Assembly (NCBI RefSeq): GCF_024171785.1
Contig: NZ_JAMTCK010000004.1
Location: 186,001 to 250,000, forward strand
Source of the DNA: Goodfellowiella coeruleoviolacea
Lineage (GTDB): Bacteria > Actinomycetota > Actinomycetes > Mycobacteriales > Pseudonocardiaceae
Direction of reading: 5' to 3'
DNA: 64,000 nucleotides
Both the position numbers and the translations under genes were made by a program. The notes beneath the pieces are model-generated. The model was given only the letters and a program-made list of their open reading frames with translations. It made no database searches and was not told where the DNA came from. Below are positions 28,417-38,298 of the stretch, piece after piece (the stretch's first letter is position 1; every line of letters begins with the position of its first letter).

Positions 28417-29937
28417 ATGAGTGTTGGATTTCTCAGCCGGTCGCGCACTGTCGCCCGACCCGGCTGGAGCCGGTGGCTGGTGCCGCCCGCGGCGCTGTCC
28501 GTGCACCTGGCCATCGGTCAGGCCTACGCGTGGAGCGTGTTCAAACCGCCCCTGGAGGGCGCGCTCGACCTGACCGGCACGCAGAGCGCGCTGCCGTTCC
28601 AGTTGGGCATCGTGATGCTCGGGCTGTCCGCCGCCTTCGCCGGCACCCTGGTGGAGCGCAACGGCCCCCGCTGGGCGATGTTCGTCTCGGCGGTGTGCTT
28701 CTCCACCGGGTTCCTGGTGTCCGCCCTGGGCGTGGCCACCGGACAGTTCTGGCTGGTGGTGCTGGGTTACGGGGGCATCGGCGGGGTCGGGCTGGGCATT
28801 GGCTACATCTCACCGGTGTCCACACTGATCAAGTGGTTCCCGGACCGGCCGGGCATGGCCACCGGGATCGCCATCATGGGGTTCGGCGGGGGAGCGCTGA
28901 TCGCCTCGCCGTGGTCCACCCGGATGCTGGACGCGTTCGGCCGCACCACCACCGGCATCGCCCAGGCGTTCACCGTGCACGGCCTGGCGTACGCGGTGTT
29001 CATGTGCCTGGGTGTGCTGCTGATCCGGGTGCCGGCGCCGAGCTGGCGGCCGGCCGAGGGGCCTGGCGCGGCACCGGCGCGGCCGGTGCGGGCGCGCACG
29101 GTCAGCGCACCGGACGTGTCGGCCGCCCGCGCCCTGCGCACCCCCCAGTTCTGGCTGCTGTGGGTGGTGCTGTGCGTCAACGTCACGGCCGGCATCGGCA
29201 TCCTGGAGAAGGCCGCGCCGATGATCACGGACTTCTTCGCCGGCACCCCCACGCCGGTGGCCGCGAGCGCCGCCGCCGGTTTCGTGGCGCTGCTGTCGCT
29301 GACCAACATGCTCGGCCGGTTCGTCTGGTCGACCACCTCGGACGTGATCGGCCGCAAGAACGTCTACCGGCTCTACCTCGGGGTCGGTGCCCTGCTGTAC
29401 CTGGTGATCGCGTTGGCCGGGAGCAGCTCGGTCGTGCTGTTCGCGGTGTGCGCCATGCTCATCCTGTCCTTCTACGGCGCCGGCTTCGCCACGGTGCCCG
29501 CCTACCTGAAGGACCTGTTCGGCGGCTACCAGGTGGGCGCCATCCACGGCCGGCTGCTCACCGCGTGGTCCACGGCGGGTGTGCTCGGGCCGCTGATCGT
29601 CAACGCCATCGCGGACGCGCGCAAGGCCACCGGCCAGACCGGCCCCGCCCTCTACACCACCGCCCTGTACGTCATGCTGGCGCTGCTGGTGGTGGGGTTC
29701 GTGGCCAACGAGCTGATCCGCCCGGTGTCCAGCAGCCACCACGAGGCCGATCACCAGCCCGCGGACGGCGCCGACGCACGGCCGGTCGCGGAACCCGGGC
29801 CCGGCCAGGCAAGGGCCGGCGGCAGCCGTCGGGTCAGCCCGGTGGCGCTGGTGCTGGCCTGGGCGTGGGTGGGGCTGCCGTTCGGCTACGGCCTCTACGA
29901 GCTGATCCGCAAGGTCACCCAGTTGTTCACGGGCTGA
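28417..29937 (+). CDS. OFA-family MFS transporter with C-terminal small-subunit module
   Basis: A 506-residue membrane protein. About 12 helices of a major-facilitator transporter cover residues 1-450, with OFA-type signatures (GQAYAWSVFKPPLE, GIGYISPVSTLIKWFPDRPG). After a polar linker, the last 32 residues (RVSPVALVLAWAWVGLPFGY and onward) look like the separate small subunit that often accompanies these transporters in actinomycetes, here fused. ATG at 28417 with GGAGGT 5 nt upstream. OFA proteins exchange oxalate and formate or related monocarboxylates; the neighbouring formate-dehydrogenase-like gene supports that role. Confidence 0.88.
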   Translation: MSVGFLSRSRTVARPGWSRWLVPPAALSVHLAIGQAYAWSVFKPPLEGALDLTGTQSALPFQLGIVMLGLSAAFAGTLVERNGPRWAMFVSAVCFSTGFLVSALGVATGQFWLVVLGYGGIGGVGLGIGYISPVSTLIKWFPDRPGMATGIAIMGFGGGALIASPWSTRMLDAFGRTTTGIAQAFTVHGLAYAVFMCLGVLLIRVPAPSWRPAEGPGAAPARPVRARTVSAPDVSAARALRTPQFWLLWVVLCVNVTAGIGILEKAAPMITDFFAGTPTPVAASAAAGFVALLSLTNMLGRFVWSTTSDVIGRKNVYRLYLGVGALLYLVIALAGSSSVVLFAVCAMLILSFYGAGFATVPAYLKDLFGGYQVGAIHGRLLTAWSTAGVLGPLIVNAIADARKATGQTGPALYTTALYVMLALLVVGFVANELIRPVSSSHHEADHQPADGADARPVAEPGPGQARAGGSRRVSPVALVLAWAWVGLPFGYGLYELIRKVTQLFTG

Positions 29938-30141
29938 GCCGAGCGCGCGCCTGCTCCCGGCTGCCGGCCACGTCCGGTCCGGCCGGGCCCCGCGGCGGGG
30001 GTGACCCGGGGCGCGGGCGCAGCCCGCGGGCGAGACCGCGGCTGGCTGTGAGCACGTGCGTGCCAACCGGCTGACCTGCGGTGCTGTCCACTCGGGGCAG
30101 CGGGTGGCGGGTGGCGGGTTGTTTGTCGTCCGGCCTGGAGA

Positions 30142-30253
30142 AGGCCAGCCCCCGCCCTCCCAGGGGGGCGACCCCGGGTCCAGCCTATCCGCGCACCAGC
30201 CCCGGGCACAGGGCGGCGAGCAGCCTGTGGACAACTCCAGCGGCTGTGGACAA
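30142..30253. repeat. Dispersed element copy 2 with paired DnaA-box-like motifs
   Basis: The core 30142-30189 matches 919-967 with a one-base indel in a poly-C run. TGTGGACAA occurs at 30226-30234 and 30245-30253, the same 19-bp spacing as copy 1. It sits in the 567-bp gap between the MFS transporter and the fdhF 3' end; no gene is seen in that gap. Confidence 0.72.
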
Positions 30254-30392
30254 CGACTTGCGTGATCCGTGTAGAGGTGGTAGCCGCCCGCCGCTGGTGG
30301 TGGCAGCGGACCGGCCGCCCGCCCTGCACCGGACCGGCCGCCACCCCAGGCCCACGACTCCGGGCGACGGCGCCGGACCCATGGCGTCGGAC

Positions 30393-30509
30393 CCACCACG
30401 CCAGGCCACCACGCCAGGCCACGACGTCAGGCCACGACGTCAGGCCACGTCGTCAGGCCGCCGCGTCAGGCCGCCGCGTCGGGCCACCGCGTCGGGCCGA
30501 GGTGTCAGG
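30393..30509. repeat. Nine 13-bp tandem repeats at the fdhF 3' end
   Basis: Nine contiguous 13-bp units of the form CCACGACGTCAGG. The last unit contains the fdhF stop codon (30505-30507). The unit length is not a multiple of 3, so it is not a coding repeat. Confidence 0.85.
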
Positions 30510-32811
30510 CCACCGGTTCCAAGCGGACCACGATCGACTTGGACGTGGGCGTGTTGGACGTCTGCGCCACCGAGTCCAGTGGCACCAGGGCGTTGGCCTC
30601 CGGGAAGTAGGCCGCCGCACAACCCCGCGCCGTGGGATAGGCCACCACCCGGAACCGCTCCGCACGCCGCTCGGTCACCCCAGTCGGGTCGTCCGGCCAC
30701 TCGCTGACCAGGTCCACCAGCTGGTCGGCGGCCAGCCCCAACTCGGCCAGGTCGGCCGGGCTGACCAGCACCACCCGCCGGCCGTCCTTCACCCCCCGGT
30801 AGCGGTCGTCCAACCCGTAGATCGTGGTGTTGTACTGGTCGTGGCTGCGCATGGTCTGCAGCAGCAACCGACCCGCCGGCACCCGCAGCACCTCGATCGG
30901 GTTCACCGTCAGGTTCGCCCGGCCCGTGGCGGTCGGGAACTCGCGCGCGTCACGCGGCGGGTGCGGCAGCACGAACCCGTCCGGCTGGCGCACCTTCCGG
31001 TTGTAGTCGGCGCACCCGGGCACCACCCGGGCGATCCGCTCGCGGATCTCGTCGTAGTCCCGCTCGAACAGCTCCCACGGCACCGGGTGGTCCGGGCCGA
31101 ACAGCCGCCGCGCCAGTCCACAGAGGATGGACACTTCGGACCGGAGGTGCTCACTGGCCGGCGCCAGCCGCCCACGCGAGCGGTGCACCACCGACATGGA
31201 GTCCTCCACCGTGACGAACCGGGCTCGGCCGGCGCGCACGTCCCGCTCGGTCCGCCCCAGCGTGGGCAGGATCAGCGCGGTGCGACCGGGCACCACGTGC
31301 GAGCGGTTCAGCTTGGTGGACACCTGCACGGTCAGCCGGCACGACCGCAGCGCCCGCTCGGTCACCTCGGTGTCCGGCGTCGCCGACACGAAGTTACCGC
31401 CCAGCCCCATGAACACCTTCGCCGGACCGCCGTCCCGCATCGCGCGCAGCGCGGCCACCGTGTCGTAGCCGTGCTCACGCGGCACGGTGATGCCGAACTC
31501 CCGCTCCAGCGCGGCCAGGAACGACTCGGGCATCTTCTCCCAGATGCCCATGGTGCGGTCGCCCTGCACGTTGGAGTGGCCCCGCACCGGGCACAGCCCG
31601 GCACCCGGCTTGCCGATCATGCCGCGCAGCAGCATCACGTTGACGATCTCGCGGATCGCCGGCACCGACTGCCGGTGCTGGGTCAGGCCCATCGCCCAGC
31701 ACACCACCACCCGCTCGGCGTCGGCCACCATCCGGGCGACCTTGGTGATCTGCTCCCGGTCCAGACCGGTGGCCTCCTCGACCAGGGCCCAGTCCAGTGC
31801 CCGCACGTGCTCGGCGTACTCGGCGAAACCGTGCGCGTGCTCGCGCAGGAACTCCGCGTCCAGCACCGTCCCCGGCGCGTCCGCGTCCCACGACACCAGC
31901 AGGTGGCCGATGGCCTGGAACAACGCCAGGTCGCCGCCCAGCCGGATCTGGCAGAACTCGTCGGCCAGCGGCGTGCCCCGACCGAGCACACCCCGCACGT
32001 TCTGCGGGTTCTTGAACCGCATCAGGCCGGCCTCGGGCAGCGGGTTGACCGCGACGACACGCGCGCCGGCCCCCTTGGCCTGCTCCAGCGCGGACAGCAT
32101 GCGCGGGTGGTTGGTACCCGGGTTCTGGCCCACCACCATGATCAGGTCGGCCTGGATGAGGTCGGCGAGGCTGACCGATCCCTTGCCGATGCCGATGGTC
32201 TCGTTCAGCGCCGCGCCCGAGGACTCGTGGCACATGTTCGAGCAGTCCGGCAGGTTGTTGGTGCCGAAGGAGCGCACCAGCAGCTGGTAGAGGAACGCCG
32301 CCTCGTTGCTGGTGCGCCCCGAGGTGTAGAAGACCGCCTCGTTCGGACTGTCCAATGCGGACAGCTCGGTGGCGATGAGGTCGAACGCCTCGTCCCAGCT
32401 GATCGGCTCGTAGTGCGTGCCACCCGGCCGCAGCACCATCGGGTGGGTGATCCGGCCCTGCTGGCCCAGCCAGTAGTCGGTGCGCTCGGCCAGTTCGGCC
32501 ACCGGGTGCCTGGCGAAGAACTCCGGCCCCACCCGACGGGTGGTGGCCTCCTCGGCCACGGCCTTGGCACCGTTCTCGCAGAACTCGGCCAGCTTGCGGT
32601 GGCCCTGCGGCTCCGGCCACGCGCAACCCGGACAGTCGAAGCCCTCGCGCTGGTTGAGCACCCGCAGCGCGCGCACCGTGCGACCGGGGCCCATCTGCTG
32701 GATGCCGCGCTGCAACGAGACCAGCACCCCGGGGATGCCGGCCGCCCACTGCTTGGGCTCCCCGACGTGCAACTCGGACTCGTCGATGTCCTGCCGCGGT
32801 GGTTTGCTCAT
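30505..32811 (-). CDS. FdhF/YdeP-family molybdopterin oxidoreductase
   Basis: A 768-residue molybdopterin enzyme of the formate-dehydrogenase-like FdhF/YdeP group. Recognisable parts are the N-terminal FDCPGCAWPEP segment, the molybdopterin domain text GRTSNEAAFLYQLLVRSFGTNN and SNMCHESSG, and the C-terminal dinucleotide-binding domain with MRSHDQYNTTIYGLDDRYRG. There is no selenocysteine codon in frame. Start ATG 32809-32811 (MSKPPRQDIDE). It probably oxidises formate or a related substrate in the cytoplasm, or acts in acid or redox stress like YdeP. The adjacent OFA transporter supports a monocarboxylate link (inference). Confidence 0.92.
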   Translation of the reverse strand: MSKPPRQDIDESELHVGEPKQWAAGIPGVLVSLQRGIQQMGPGRTVRALRVLNQREGFDCPGCAWPEPQGHRKLAEFCENGAKAVAEEATTRRVGPEFFARHPVAELAERTDYWLGQQGRITHPMVLRPGGTHYEPISWDEAFDLIATELSALDSPNEAVFYTSGRTSNEAAFLYQLLVRSFGTNNLPDCSNMCHESSGAALNETIGIGKGSVSLADLIQADLIMVVGQNPGTNHPRMLSALEQAKGAGARVVAVNPLPEAGLMRFKNPQNVRGVLGRGTPLADEFCQIRLGGDLALFQAIGHLLVSWDADAPGTVLDAEFLREHAHGFAEYAEHVRALDWALVEEATGLDREQITKVARMVADAERVVVCWAMGLTQHRQSVPAIREIVNVMLLRGMIGKPGAGLCPVRGHSNVQGDRTMGIWEKMPESFLAALEREFGITVPREHGYDTVAALRAMRDGGPAKVFMGLGGNFVSATPDTEVTERALRSCRLTVQVSTKLNRSHVVPGRTALILPTLGRTERDVRAGRARFVTVEDSMSVVHRSRGRLAPASEHLRSEVSILCGLARRLFGPDHPVPWELFERDYDEIRERIARVVPGCADYNRKVRQPDGFVLPHPPRDAREFPTATGRANLTVNPIEVLRVPAGRLLLQTMRSHDQYNTTIYGLDDRYRGVKDGRRVVLVSPADLAELGLAADQLVDLVSEWPDDPTGVTERRAERFRVVAYPTARGCAAAYFPEANALVPLDSVAQTSNTPTSKSIVVRLEPVA

Positions 32812-32964
32812 GGCACAATCCTGCGCCGGGCAACTGACTCCACACCAGCGCCCGGCACCGATTGGCCCAGCCCAGAGGGGATTTTCACGACATTTCCCCC
32901 GGTGGTGCGCGAGTGGACCGCGCGGGGACGCCGGCACCGGGGTCGCCGCCCCGGGAAGTTCAGC

Positions 32965-33020
32965 CCGGGCAGTCGAGTCCGGGCAGTCGAGTCTGGGCAG
33001 TCGAGACCGGACAGCCGAGA
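32965..33020. repeat. Four 14-bp tandem repeats upstream of fdhF
   Basis: Four contiguous 14-bp units (CCGGGCAGTCGAGT type) lie about 150 bp before the fdhF start, between it and the small membrane-protein gene. Confidence 0.75.
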
Positions 33021-33036
33021 CCGGGGTCACCCGGTG

Positions 33037-33267
33037 TCACCGACGCAGCGGGACCAGCCCATCCAGGCCCGGGTTCGGGACCACCGGGACCTCCGCGGCG
33101 GAGACCTCCCCGACCGGCCAGCGCAAGTGCAGGTGCCCCTGCCGGTAGGTCTGCACCGCCACCACCGCGAGCAGCGCCAGCGCGGTCACCGTGAACAGCC
33201 AGTCCTTGGCCGCGGCCCACCGGCCACCCCCACCCGTTCGGCGACCGCCCGGTGCGCACTCGTCCAC
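33037..33267 (-). CDS. Small single-helix membrane protein, unknown
   Basis: A 76-residue frame with a basic N-terminal region, one membrane helix (WLFTVTALALLAVVAVQTYR) and a polar C-terminal region (VPVVPNPGLDGLVPLRR). GTG 33265-33267 has GGGGG 5 nt upstream. It lies upstream of fdhF on the same strand and is divergent from valS. No family is recognised. The ribosome site and helix support it, but it is short. Confidence 0.5.
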   Translation of the reverse strand: MDECAPGGRRTGGGGRWAAAKDWLFTVTALALLAVVAVQTYRQGHLHLRWPVGEVSAAEVPVVPNPGLDGLVPLRR

Positions 33268-33434
33268 GGTGTCCCCCTCAGCCCGACGACATCACTCCCG
33301 ATTGGATCATCGGACACTGACGTTCCCCGGGTTACCCGCCGGCAAACATCACCCGGCGCCGCTGGTCGGACGCTGCCCACGCGCGGGGGAAGGCAGGTGA
33401 GGCCGAGTGGCCGAGGTTCGTAGAATCACCAGTC

Positions 33435-36068
33435 GTGACCGAACACCGCACCGCAGACCAGACCCCCACGCTACCGCCGAGCTGGAACCCGGCGGAGGTA
33501 GAGGCGGAGCTGTACCAGCGGTGGGTAGACCGGGGCTACTTCACGGCCGACGCCAGCAGCGACAAGCCCCCCTACACGATCGTGCTGCCGCCCCCCAACG
33601 TCACCGGCAGCCTGCACATGGGCCACGCCCTCAACCACACCGTCATGGACGCGCTGACCCGGCGCCGCCGCATGCAGGGCTACGAGGTGCTGTGGCTGCC
33701 CGGCATGGACCACGCCGGCATCGCCACCCAGAACGTGGTGGAGCGCCAGCTCGCCGAGGAGGGCCTGTCCCGGCACGACCTCGGCCGGGAGAAGTTCGTC
33801 GAGCGGGTGTGGCAGTGGAAGGCCGAGTCCGGCGGCCAGATCCTCGGGCAGATGCGCCGGATCGGCGACGGCGTCGACTGGTCCCGTGAGCGCTTCACCA
33901 TGGACGAGGGCCTGTCCAAGGCCGTCCTGACCATCTTCAAGAAGCTCTACGACGACGACCTGATCTACCGCGCCGAGCGGATCATCAACTGGTGTCCCCG
34001 CTGCCGCACCGCCCTGTCCGACATCGAGGTGGAGCACTCCGAGGACGAGGGCGAGCTGGTCTCGATCCGCTACGGCGAGGGCGACAACGCCATCGTGGTG
34101 GCCACCACCCGCGCCGAGACCATGCTCGGCGACACGGCCGTGGCCGTGCACCCCGACGACGAGCGCTACCAGCACCTGATCGGCACCGAGGTGGAGCTGC
34201 CGCTGACCGGCCGCCGGGTGCCGATCGTGGCCGACGAACACGTCGACCCGGCCTTCGGCACCGGTGCCGTCAAGGTCACCCCGGCGCACGACCCCAACGA
34301 CTTCGAGATCGGCCAGCGGCACAACCTGCCGTCCATCACCGTCATGAACGAGGTGGGCGTGATCACCGCGCACGGCCCGTTCGAGGGGCTGGACCGCTTC
34401 GAGGCCAGGCCCGCCGTGGTCGCCGCACTGCGCGAGCAGGGCCGGATCGTCGCGGAGAAGCGCCCCTACCTGCACGCGGTCGGCCACTGCTCGCGGTGCG
34501 ACACCGTGGTCGAGCCCCGGCTGTCGCTGCAGTGGTTCGTCCGGGTCGCCCCGCTGGCCAGGGCCGCCGGCGACGCCGTGCGCGACGGCCGGACCCGCAT
34601 CCACCCGCCCGAGCTGGCCAAGCGCTACTTCGACTGGGTGGACAACCTGCACGACTGGTGCATCTCCCGCCAGCTGTGGTGGGGCCACCGCATCCCGGTC
34701 TGGTACGGCCCGGAGGGGCAGACGGTCTGCGTCGGCCCGGACGAGCAGCCGCCCACCGGCGAGGGCTGGCACCAGGACGAGGACGTGCTGGACACCTGGT
34801 TCTCCTCGGGGCTGTGGCCGTTCTCCACCCTGGGCTGGCCCGAGCGGACCGCCGACCTCGCCCGGTTCTACCCGACCACCGTGCTGTCCACCGGCTACGA
34901 CATCCTGTTCTTCTGGGTCGCCCGGATGATGATGTTCGGGCTGTACGCCATGGACGACGTCCAGCCCTTCGACCACGTGTTCCTGCACGGGCTGATCCGC
35001 GACGCCTCCGGCAAGAAGATGTCCAAGTCGCGCGGCAACGTGATCGACCCGCTGGACTGGGCCGACCGCTACGGCGCGGACGCGCTGCGGTTCACCCTGG
35101 CCAGGGGCACCAACCCGGGCAGCGACATGGCCCTGGCCGAGGAGTGGGCGGCCGGCTCGCGCAACTTCTGCACCAAGCTGTGGAACGCCACCAGGTTCGC
35201 CCTGGCCAACGGTGCCACCACGGCCCAGCCGGTGCCCCCGCGCGAGCAGCTCACCGACGTGGACCGGTGGATCCTCGACCGGCTGGACGCCACCACCGCC
35301 GAGGTGGACGGCCTGTTCGAGGCCTTCCAGTTCGGCAAGCTGTGCGACGCGCTGTACCACTTCACCTGGGACGAGTTCTGCGACTGGTACGTGGAACTGG
35401 CCAAGGTGCAGCTGGCCGAGGGCGGCGAGCGCGCCGACGCCACCCGCGCGGTGCTCGGCCACGTGCTCGACGTGGTGCTGCGGCTGCTGCACCCGGTGAT
35501 CCCGTTCATCACCGAGACCCTGTGGACCACGCTCACCGGCGCCGAGTCCGTGGTGGTCGCCGCGTGGCCGGCGCCCAGCGGGCAGCAGCCCGACGAGACC
35601 GCGGCGCGGCGCGTGGAGGGCGTGCAGAAGCTGGTCACCGAGATCCGCCGCTTCCGCGCCGACCAGGGCATCAAGCCTGGTCAGCGGGTAGCCGGCCGGG
35701 TGCGCGGGGCCTGCTGCGCCGACCTGCTCGACCACGTGCCCTCGGTGCGCGCACTCACCAGGCTGGACGAGCCGGGCGAGCGCTACGCCGCGTCGGTGAC
35801 CTTCGAGGTCGGCCTGCCCACCGGCACGGTCAAGGTCGAGCTGGACACCTCCGGCGCGATCGACGTGGTCGCCGAGCGCAAGCGCCTGGCCAAGGACCTG
35901 GCCACCGCCGAGAAGGAACTCGCCCAGTGCGAGGGCAAGCTGGACAACCCCGCGTTCACCGAGCGGGCACCCGCCGAGGTGGTCGCCAAGATCAGGGAGC
36001 GGCGGGCCGCCGCCCAGCAGGACATCGACCGGATCACCGCCCGCATCGAGGCGCTGCTCGGGTCCTGA
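33435..36068 (+). CDS. valS: Valyl-tRNA synthetase
   Basis: An 877-residue class I synthetase that charges tRNA-Val. The HIGH-type motif is in [17 protein letters not shown] and KMSKS is in [14 protein letters not shown], near residue 527. The editing domain and the C-terminal coiled coil ([20 protein letters not shown]) are present, so it is full length. Start GTG 33435. In mycobacteria valS also precedes folC. Confidence 0.98.
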   Translation: MTEHRTADQTPTLPPSWNPAEVEAELYQRWVDRGYFTADASSDKPPYTIVLPPPNVTGSLHMGHALNHTVMDALTRRRRMQGYEVLWLPGMDHAGIATQNVVERQLAEEGLSRHDLGREKFVERVWQWKAESGGQILGQMRRIGDGVDWSRERFTMDEGLSKAVLTIFKKLYDDDLIYRAERIINWCPRCRTALSDIEVEHSEDEGELVSIRYGEGDNAIVVATTRAETMLGDTAVAVHPDDERYQHLIGTEVELPLTGRRVPIVADEHVDPAFGTGAVKVTPAHDPNDFEIGQRHNLPSITVMNEVGVITAHGPFEGLDRFEARPAVVAALREQGRIVAEKRPYLHAVGHCSRCDTVVEPRLSLQWFVRVAPLARAAGDAVRDGRTRIHPPELAKRYFDWVDNLHDWCISRQLWWGHRIPVWYGPEGQTVCVGPDEQPPTGEGWHQDEDVLDTWFSSGLWPFSTLGWPERTADLARFYPTTVLSTGYDILFFWVARMMMFGLYAMDDVQPFDHVFLHGLIRDASGKKMSKSRGNVIDPLDWADRYGADALRFTLARGTNPGSDMALAEEWAAGSRNFCTKLWNATRFALANGATTAQPVPPREQLTDVDRWILDRLDATTAEVDGLFEAFQFGKLCDALYHFTWDEFCDWYVELAKVQLAEGGERADATRAVLGHVLDVVLRLLHPVIPFITETLWTTLTGAESVVVAAWPAPSGQQPDETAARRVEGVQKLVTEIRRFRADQGIKPGQRVAGRVRGACCADLLDHVPSVRALTRLDEPGERYAASVTFEVGLPTGTVKVELDTSGAIDVVAERKRLAKDLATAEKELAQCEGKLDNPAFTERAPAEVVAKIRERRAAAQQDIDRITARIEALLGS

Positions 36069-36142
36069 CCCCCGAGCCGGCAACCCCGAGGGGCAGCCGA
36101 GGGCGGGCGGGGCGGCGAGCCGGAGGCCGGCACTCCGACGCC

Positions 36143-36184
36143 AGGCTGCTGGTCACGACCAGAACCAGGCGTGACCAGCAGCCT
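36143..36184 (+). terminator. Terminator after valS
   Basis: A perfect 15-bp stem AGGCTGCTGGTCACG/CGTGACCAGCAGCCT with a 12-nt loop, 75 nt after the valS stop. Confidence 0.85.
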
Positions 36185-36362
36185 CCAGCGCGTGGTGCCA
36201 GCGCCGACCCCGCCCGCCGGCCGGCGGACCGGCCGACCCGGGACCGTACACTGGACGGGCGGATCGGTCGGTCCGTCGAGAGCTGGACGAGCGCGGCCTG
36301 GTTCGGCCGACGGCACCAGCACCCAAGCAAGGACACAGGCGACATTCCCGGGGAGTGACAGC

Positions 36363-37730
36363 GTGCCCGACATCGATCCCGGGGCGTTGGCGGCGTTGCG
36401 CGAGGTTGAGGCCGAGCTGAACACGCGGTGGCCGGAAACCAAGATCGCGCCGTCGCTGGAGCGCATCGCGGCCCTGGTCCACCTGCTCGGCGACCCGCAG
36501 CGCGGTTATCCGGTGCTGCACGTCGCCGGCACCAACGGCAAGACCTCCACCGCGCGGATGGCCGAGGCCCTGCTCACCCGGATCGGCCTGCGCTCCGGCC
36601 GCTACACCAGCCCCCACCTGCAACTGGCCACCGAGCGCATCAGCGTGGACGGTGCACCGATCAGCCCGGAGCGCTACGTCGAGATCTACCGCGACGTCGA
36701 GCCCTACGTGGCCATGGTCGACCGGGGCAGCGACGTGCCGATGAGCAAGTTCGAGGTGCTCACCGGCATGGCGTTCGCGGCCTTCGCCGACGCCCCGGTG
36801 GACGCGGCCGTGATCGAGGTGGGCCTCGGCGGCAGCTGGGACGCCACCAACGTGGCCGACGCCAGGGTGGCGGTGATCTGCCCGATCGGCATCGACCACG
36901 TGGAGTACCTGGGCTCGGACCTGGCCGGCATCGCCAGGGAGAAGGCCGGCATCATCAAGCCCGAGTCCATCGTGGTGCTCGGCGAGCAGCCCCCGGAGGC
37001 GAACCGCGCGGTGCTGGAGCGCTGCGTCGAACTCGACGTGACCGTCGCCAGACAGGGCATGGAGTTCGGCGTGCTGCAGCGCGAGGTCGCCGTGGGCGGC
37101 CAGCAGCTGCGCCTGCAGGGCCTCGGCGGTGTGTACGACGAGATCTTCCTGCCCCTGCACGGCGAGCACCAGGCCAAGAACGCGGCCCTGGCACTGGCGT
37201 CGGTGGAGGCGTTCTTCGGTGCGGGCGCCCAGCGCCAGCTCGACGTGGACGCGGTGCGGGACGCGTTCGCCTCGGTGACCAGCCCCGGCCGGATGGAACG
37301 GGTCCGTTCCGCGCCGACCGTGCTGGTGGACGCCGCGCACAACCCGCACGGCGCCAGTGCCCTGGCCGCCGCGCTGGACCAGGAATTCGCGTTCCGGCGC
37401 CTGGTCGGCGTGATCTCGGTGATGCGGGACAAGGACGTGGCCGGCATCCTCGGCGCGCTGGAGCCGGTGCTCTCCGAGGTGGTGCTCACCACCAACTCCT
37501 CGCCCCGCGCCATGGACGTGGACGAGCTGGCCGAACTGGCCGGACCCGTGTTCGGTGACGACCGGATCGTGGTGGTGCCCCGGCTGGACGACGCGATCGA
37601 GACGGCGGTGCGGCTGGCCGAGGAGACCGACGACCCCGGTGAGCGGGTGTCCGGCGGGGGCGTGGTGGTGACCGGGTCGGTGGTGACCGCGGGCGAGGCA
37701 CGGGCCCTGTTCGGCAAGGAACCCGCGTGA
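36363..37730 (+). CDS. folC: Folylpolyglutamate / dihydrofolate synthase
   Basis: A 455-residue Mur-ligase-family enzyme that adds glutamate to folates. The ATP-binding loop is VAGTNGKTSTARM, followed by the folate loop SGRYTSPHLQLATERI and IEVGLGGSWDATNV. The C-terminal domain has VDAAHNPHGA. GTG 36363 with GGGGAG 7 nt upstream. The stop overlaps a small reading frame (GTGA), which in turn overlaps the DUF4233 gene (ATGA), so the three are translationally coupled. Confidence 0.97.
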   Translation: MPDIDPGALAALREVEAELNTRWPETKIAPSLERIAALVHLLGDPQRGYPVLHVAGTNGKTSTARMAEALLTRIGLRSGRYTSPHLQLATERISVDGAPISPERYVEIYRDVEPYVAMVDRGSDVPMSKFEVLTGMAFAAFADAPVDAAVIEVGLGGSWDATNVADARVAVICPIGIDHVEYLGSDLAGIAREKAGIIKPESIVVLGEQPPEANRAVLERCVELDVTVARQGMEFGVLQREVAVGGQQLRLQGLGGVYDEIFLPLHGEHQAKNAALALASVEAFFGAGAQRQLDVDAVRDAFASVTSPGRMERVRSAPTVLVDAAHNPHGASALAAALDQEFAFRRLVGVISVMRDKDVAGILGALEPVLSEVVLTTNSSPRAMDVDELAELAGPVFGDDRIVVVPRLDDAIETAVRLAEETDDPGERVSGGGVVVTGSVVTAGEARALFGKEPA

Positions 37731-37864
37731 ACTGGCGCTCCGACCCCGGCCGCCCGGTGCGCGCGGACGCGCCAGTGGTGGTCAGGCGGCCGCCGGCCCG
37801 GCCGCTGTCGCTGTCGCTGGAGCTGCCGTGGTTGGAACTGCCCAGGCTGGAGGCACGAGCATGA
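37727..37864 (+). CDS. Small ORF between folC and DUF4233 gene
   Basis: A 45-codon frame beginning GTG in the folC stop (GTGA) and ending in the ATGA that starts the next gene. The product begins VNWRSDPGRPVRAD and ends LELPRLEARA: basic, then Leu-rich and amphipathic. No separate ribosome site is needed with this overlap. It resembles no family I know. The two overlaps are the main evidence; it could also be a purely coupling device. Confidence 0.5.
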   Translation: MNWRSDPGRPVRADAPVVVRRPPARPLSLSLELPWLELPRLEARA

Positions 37865-38280
37865 CCGAGCAACCGCAGAGCCAGCCGACCGCGGCGCCCC
37901 GGCCACCGGCCAAGGACCCGATGAAGGCGTTTCGCGGGATCACCGCCGGCACGCTGGTGCTGGAGGCCATCGTGGTGGCGCTGGCGATCCCGGTGGCCAC
38001 GCTGAACAGCGGCGGCATCGGCACCACCGCGGGCGTGCTGACGCTGTCGCTGGTGGCGGCCCTGGTGGTGACCTGCGGACTGCTGCGGTTCCGGTGGGCG
38101 ATCGGCGTGGTGATCGCGCTGCAGCTGGTGATGATCGCCTCGGTGGTGGTGCTGGTGCCGCTCGGCGTGATCGGCATCCTGTTCGCACTGGTCTGGGGCT
38201 ACCTGCTGTGGCTGCGCCGGGACGTGGCCAAACGGATGGCCGAGGGGCGCCTGCCCAGCCAGCAGCCGCCAGCGGTGTGA
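37861..38280 (+). CDS. DUF4233 membrane protein (Rv2446c-like)
   Basis: A 139-residue membrane protein with four helices (TLVLEAIVVALAIPVATL, AGVLTLSLVAALVVTCGLL, WAIGVVIALQLVMIASVVVLV, LGVIGILFALVWGYLLWL) and a basic C-terminus. The MKAFRGITAGTLVLEAI segment is the family's start. It follows folC in most actinomycetes. The role is unknown. Start ATG 37861 overlaps the preceding small ORF. Confidence 0.92.
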   Translation: MTEQPQSQPTAAPRPPAKDPMKAFRGITAGTLVLEAIVVALAIPVATLNSGGIGTTAGVLTLSLVAALVVTCGLLRFRWAIGVVIALQLVMIASVVVLVPLGVIGILFALVWGYLLWLRRDVAKRMAEGRLPSQQPPAV

Positions 38281-38298
38281 CGTCGGGAGGCGGTCGGA

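Noticed and set aside
30505-32811. Selenocysteine-containing formate dehydrogenase
   Set aside because: No in-frame TGA occurs; the protein is of the FdhF/YdeP type that does without selenocysteine.
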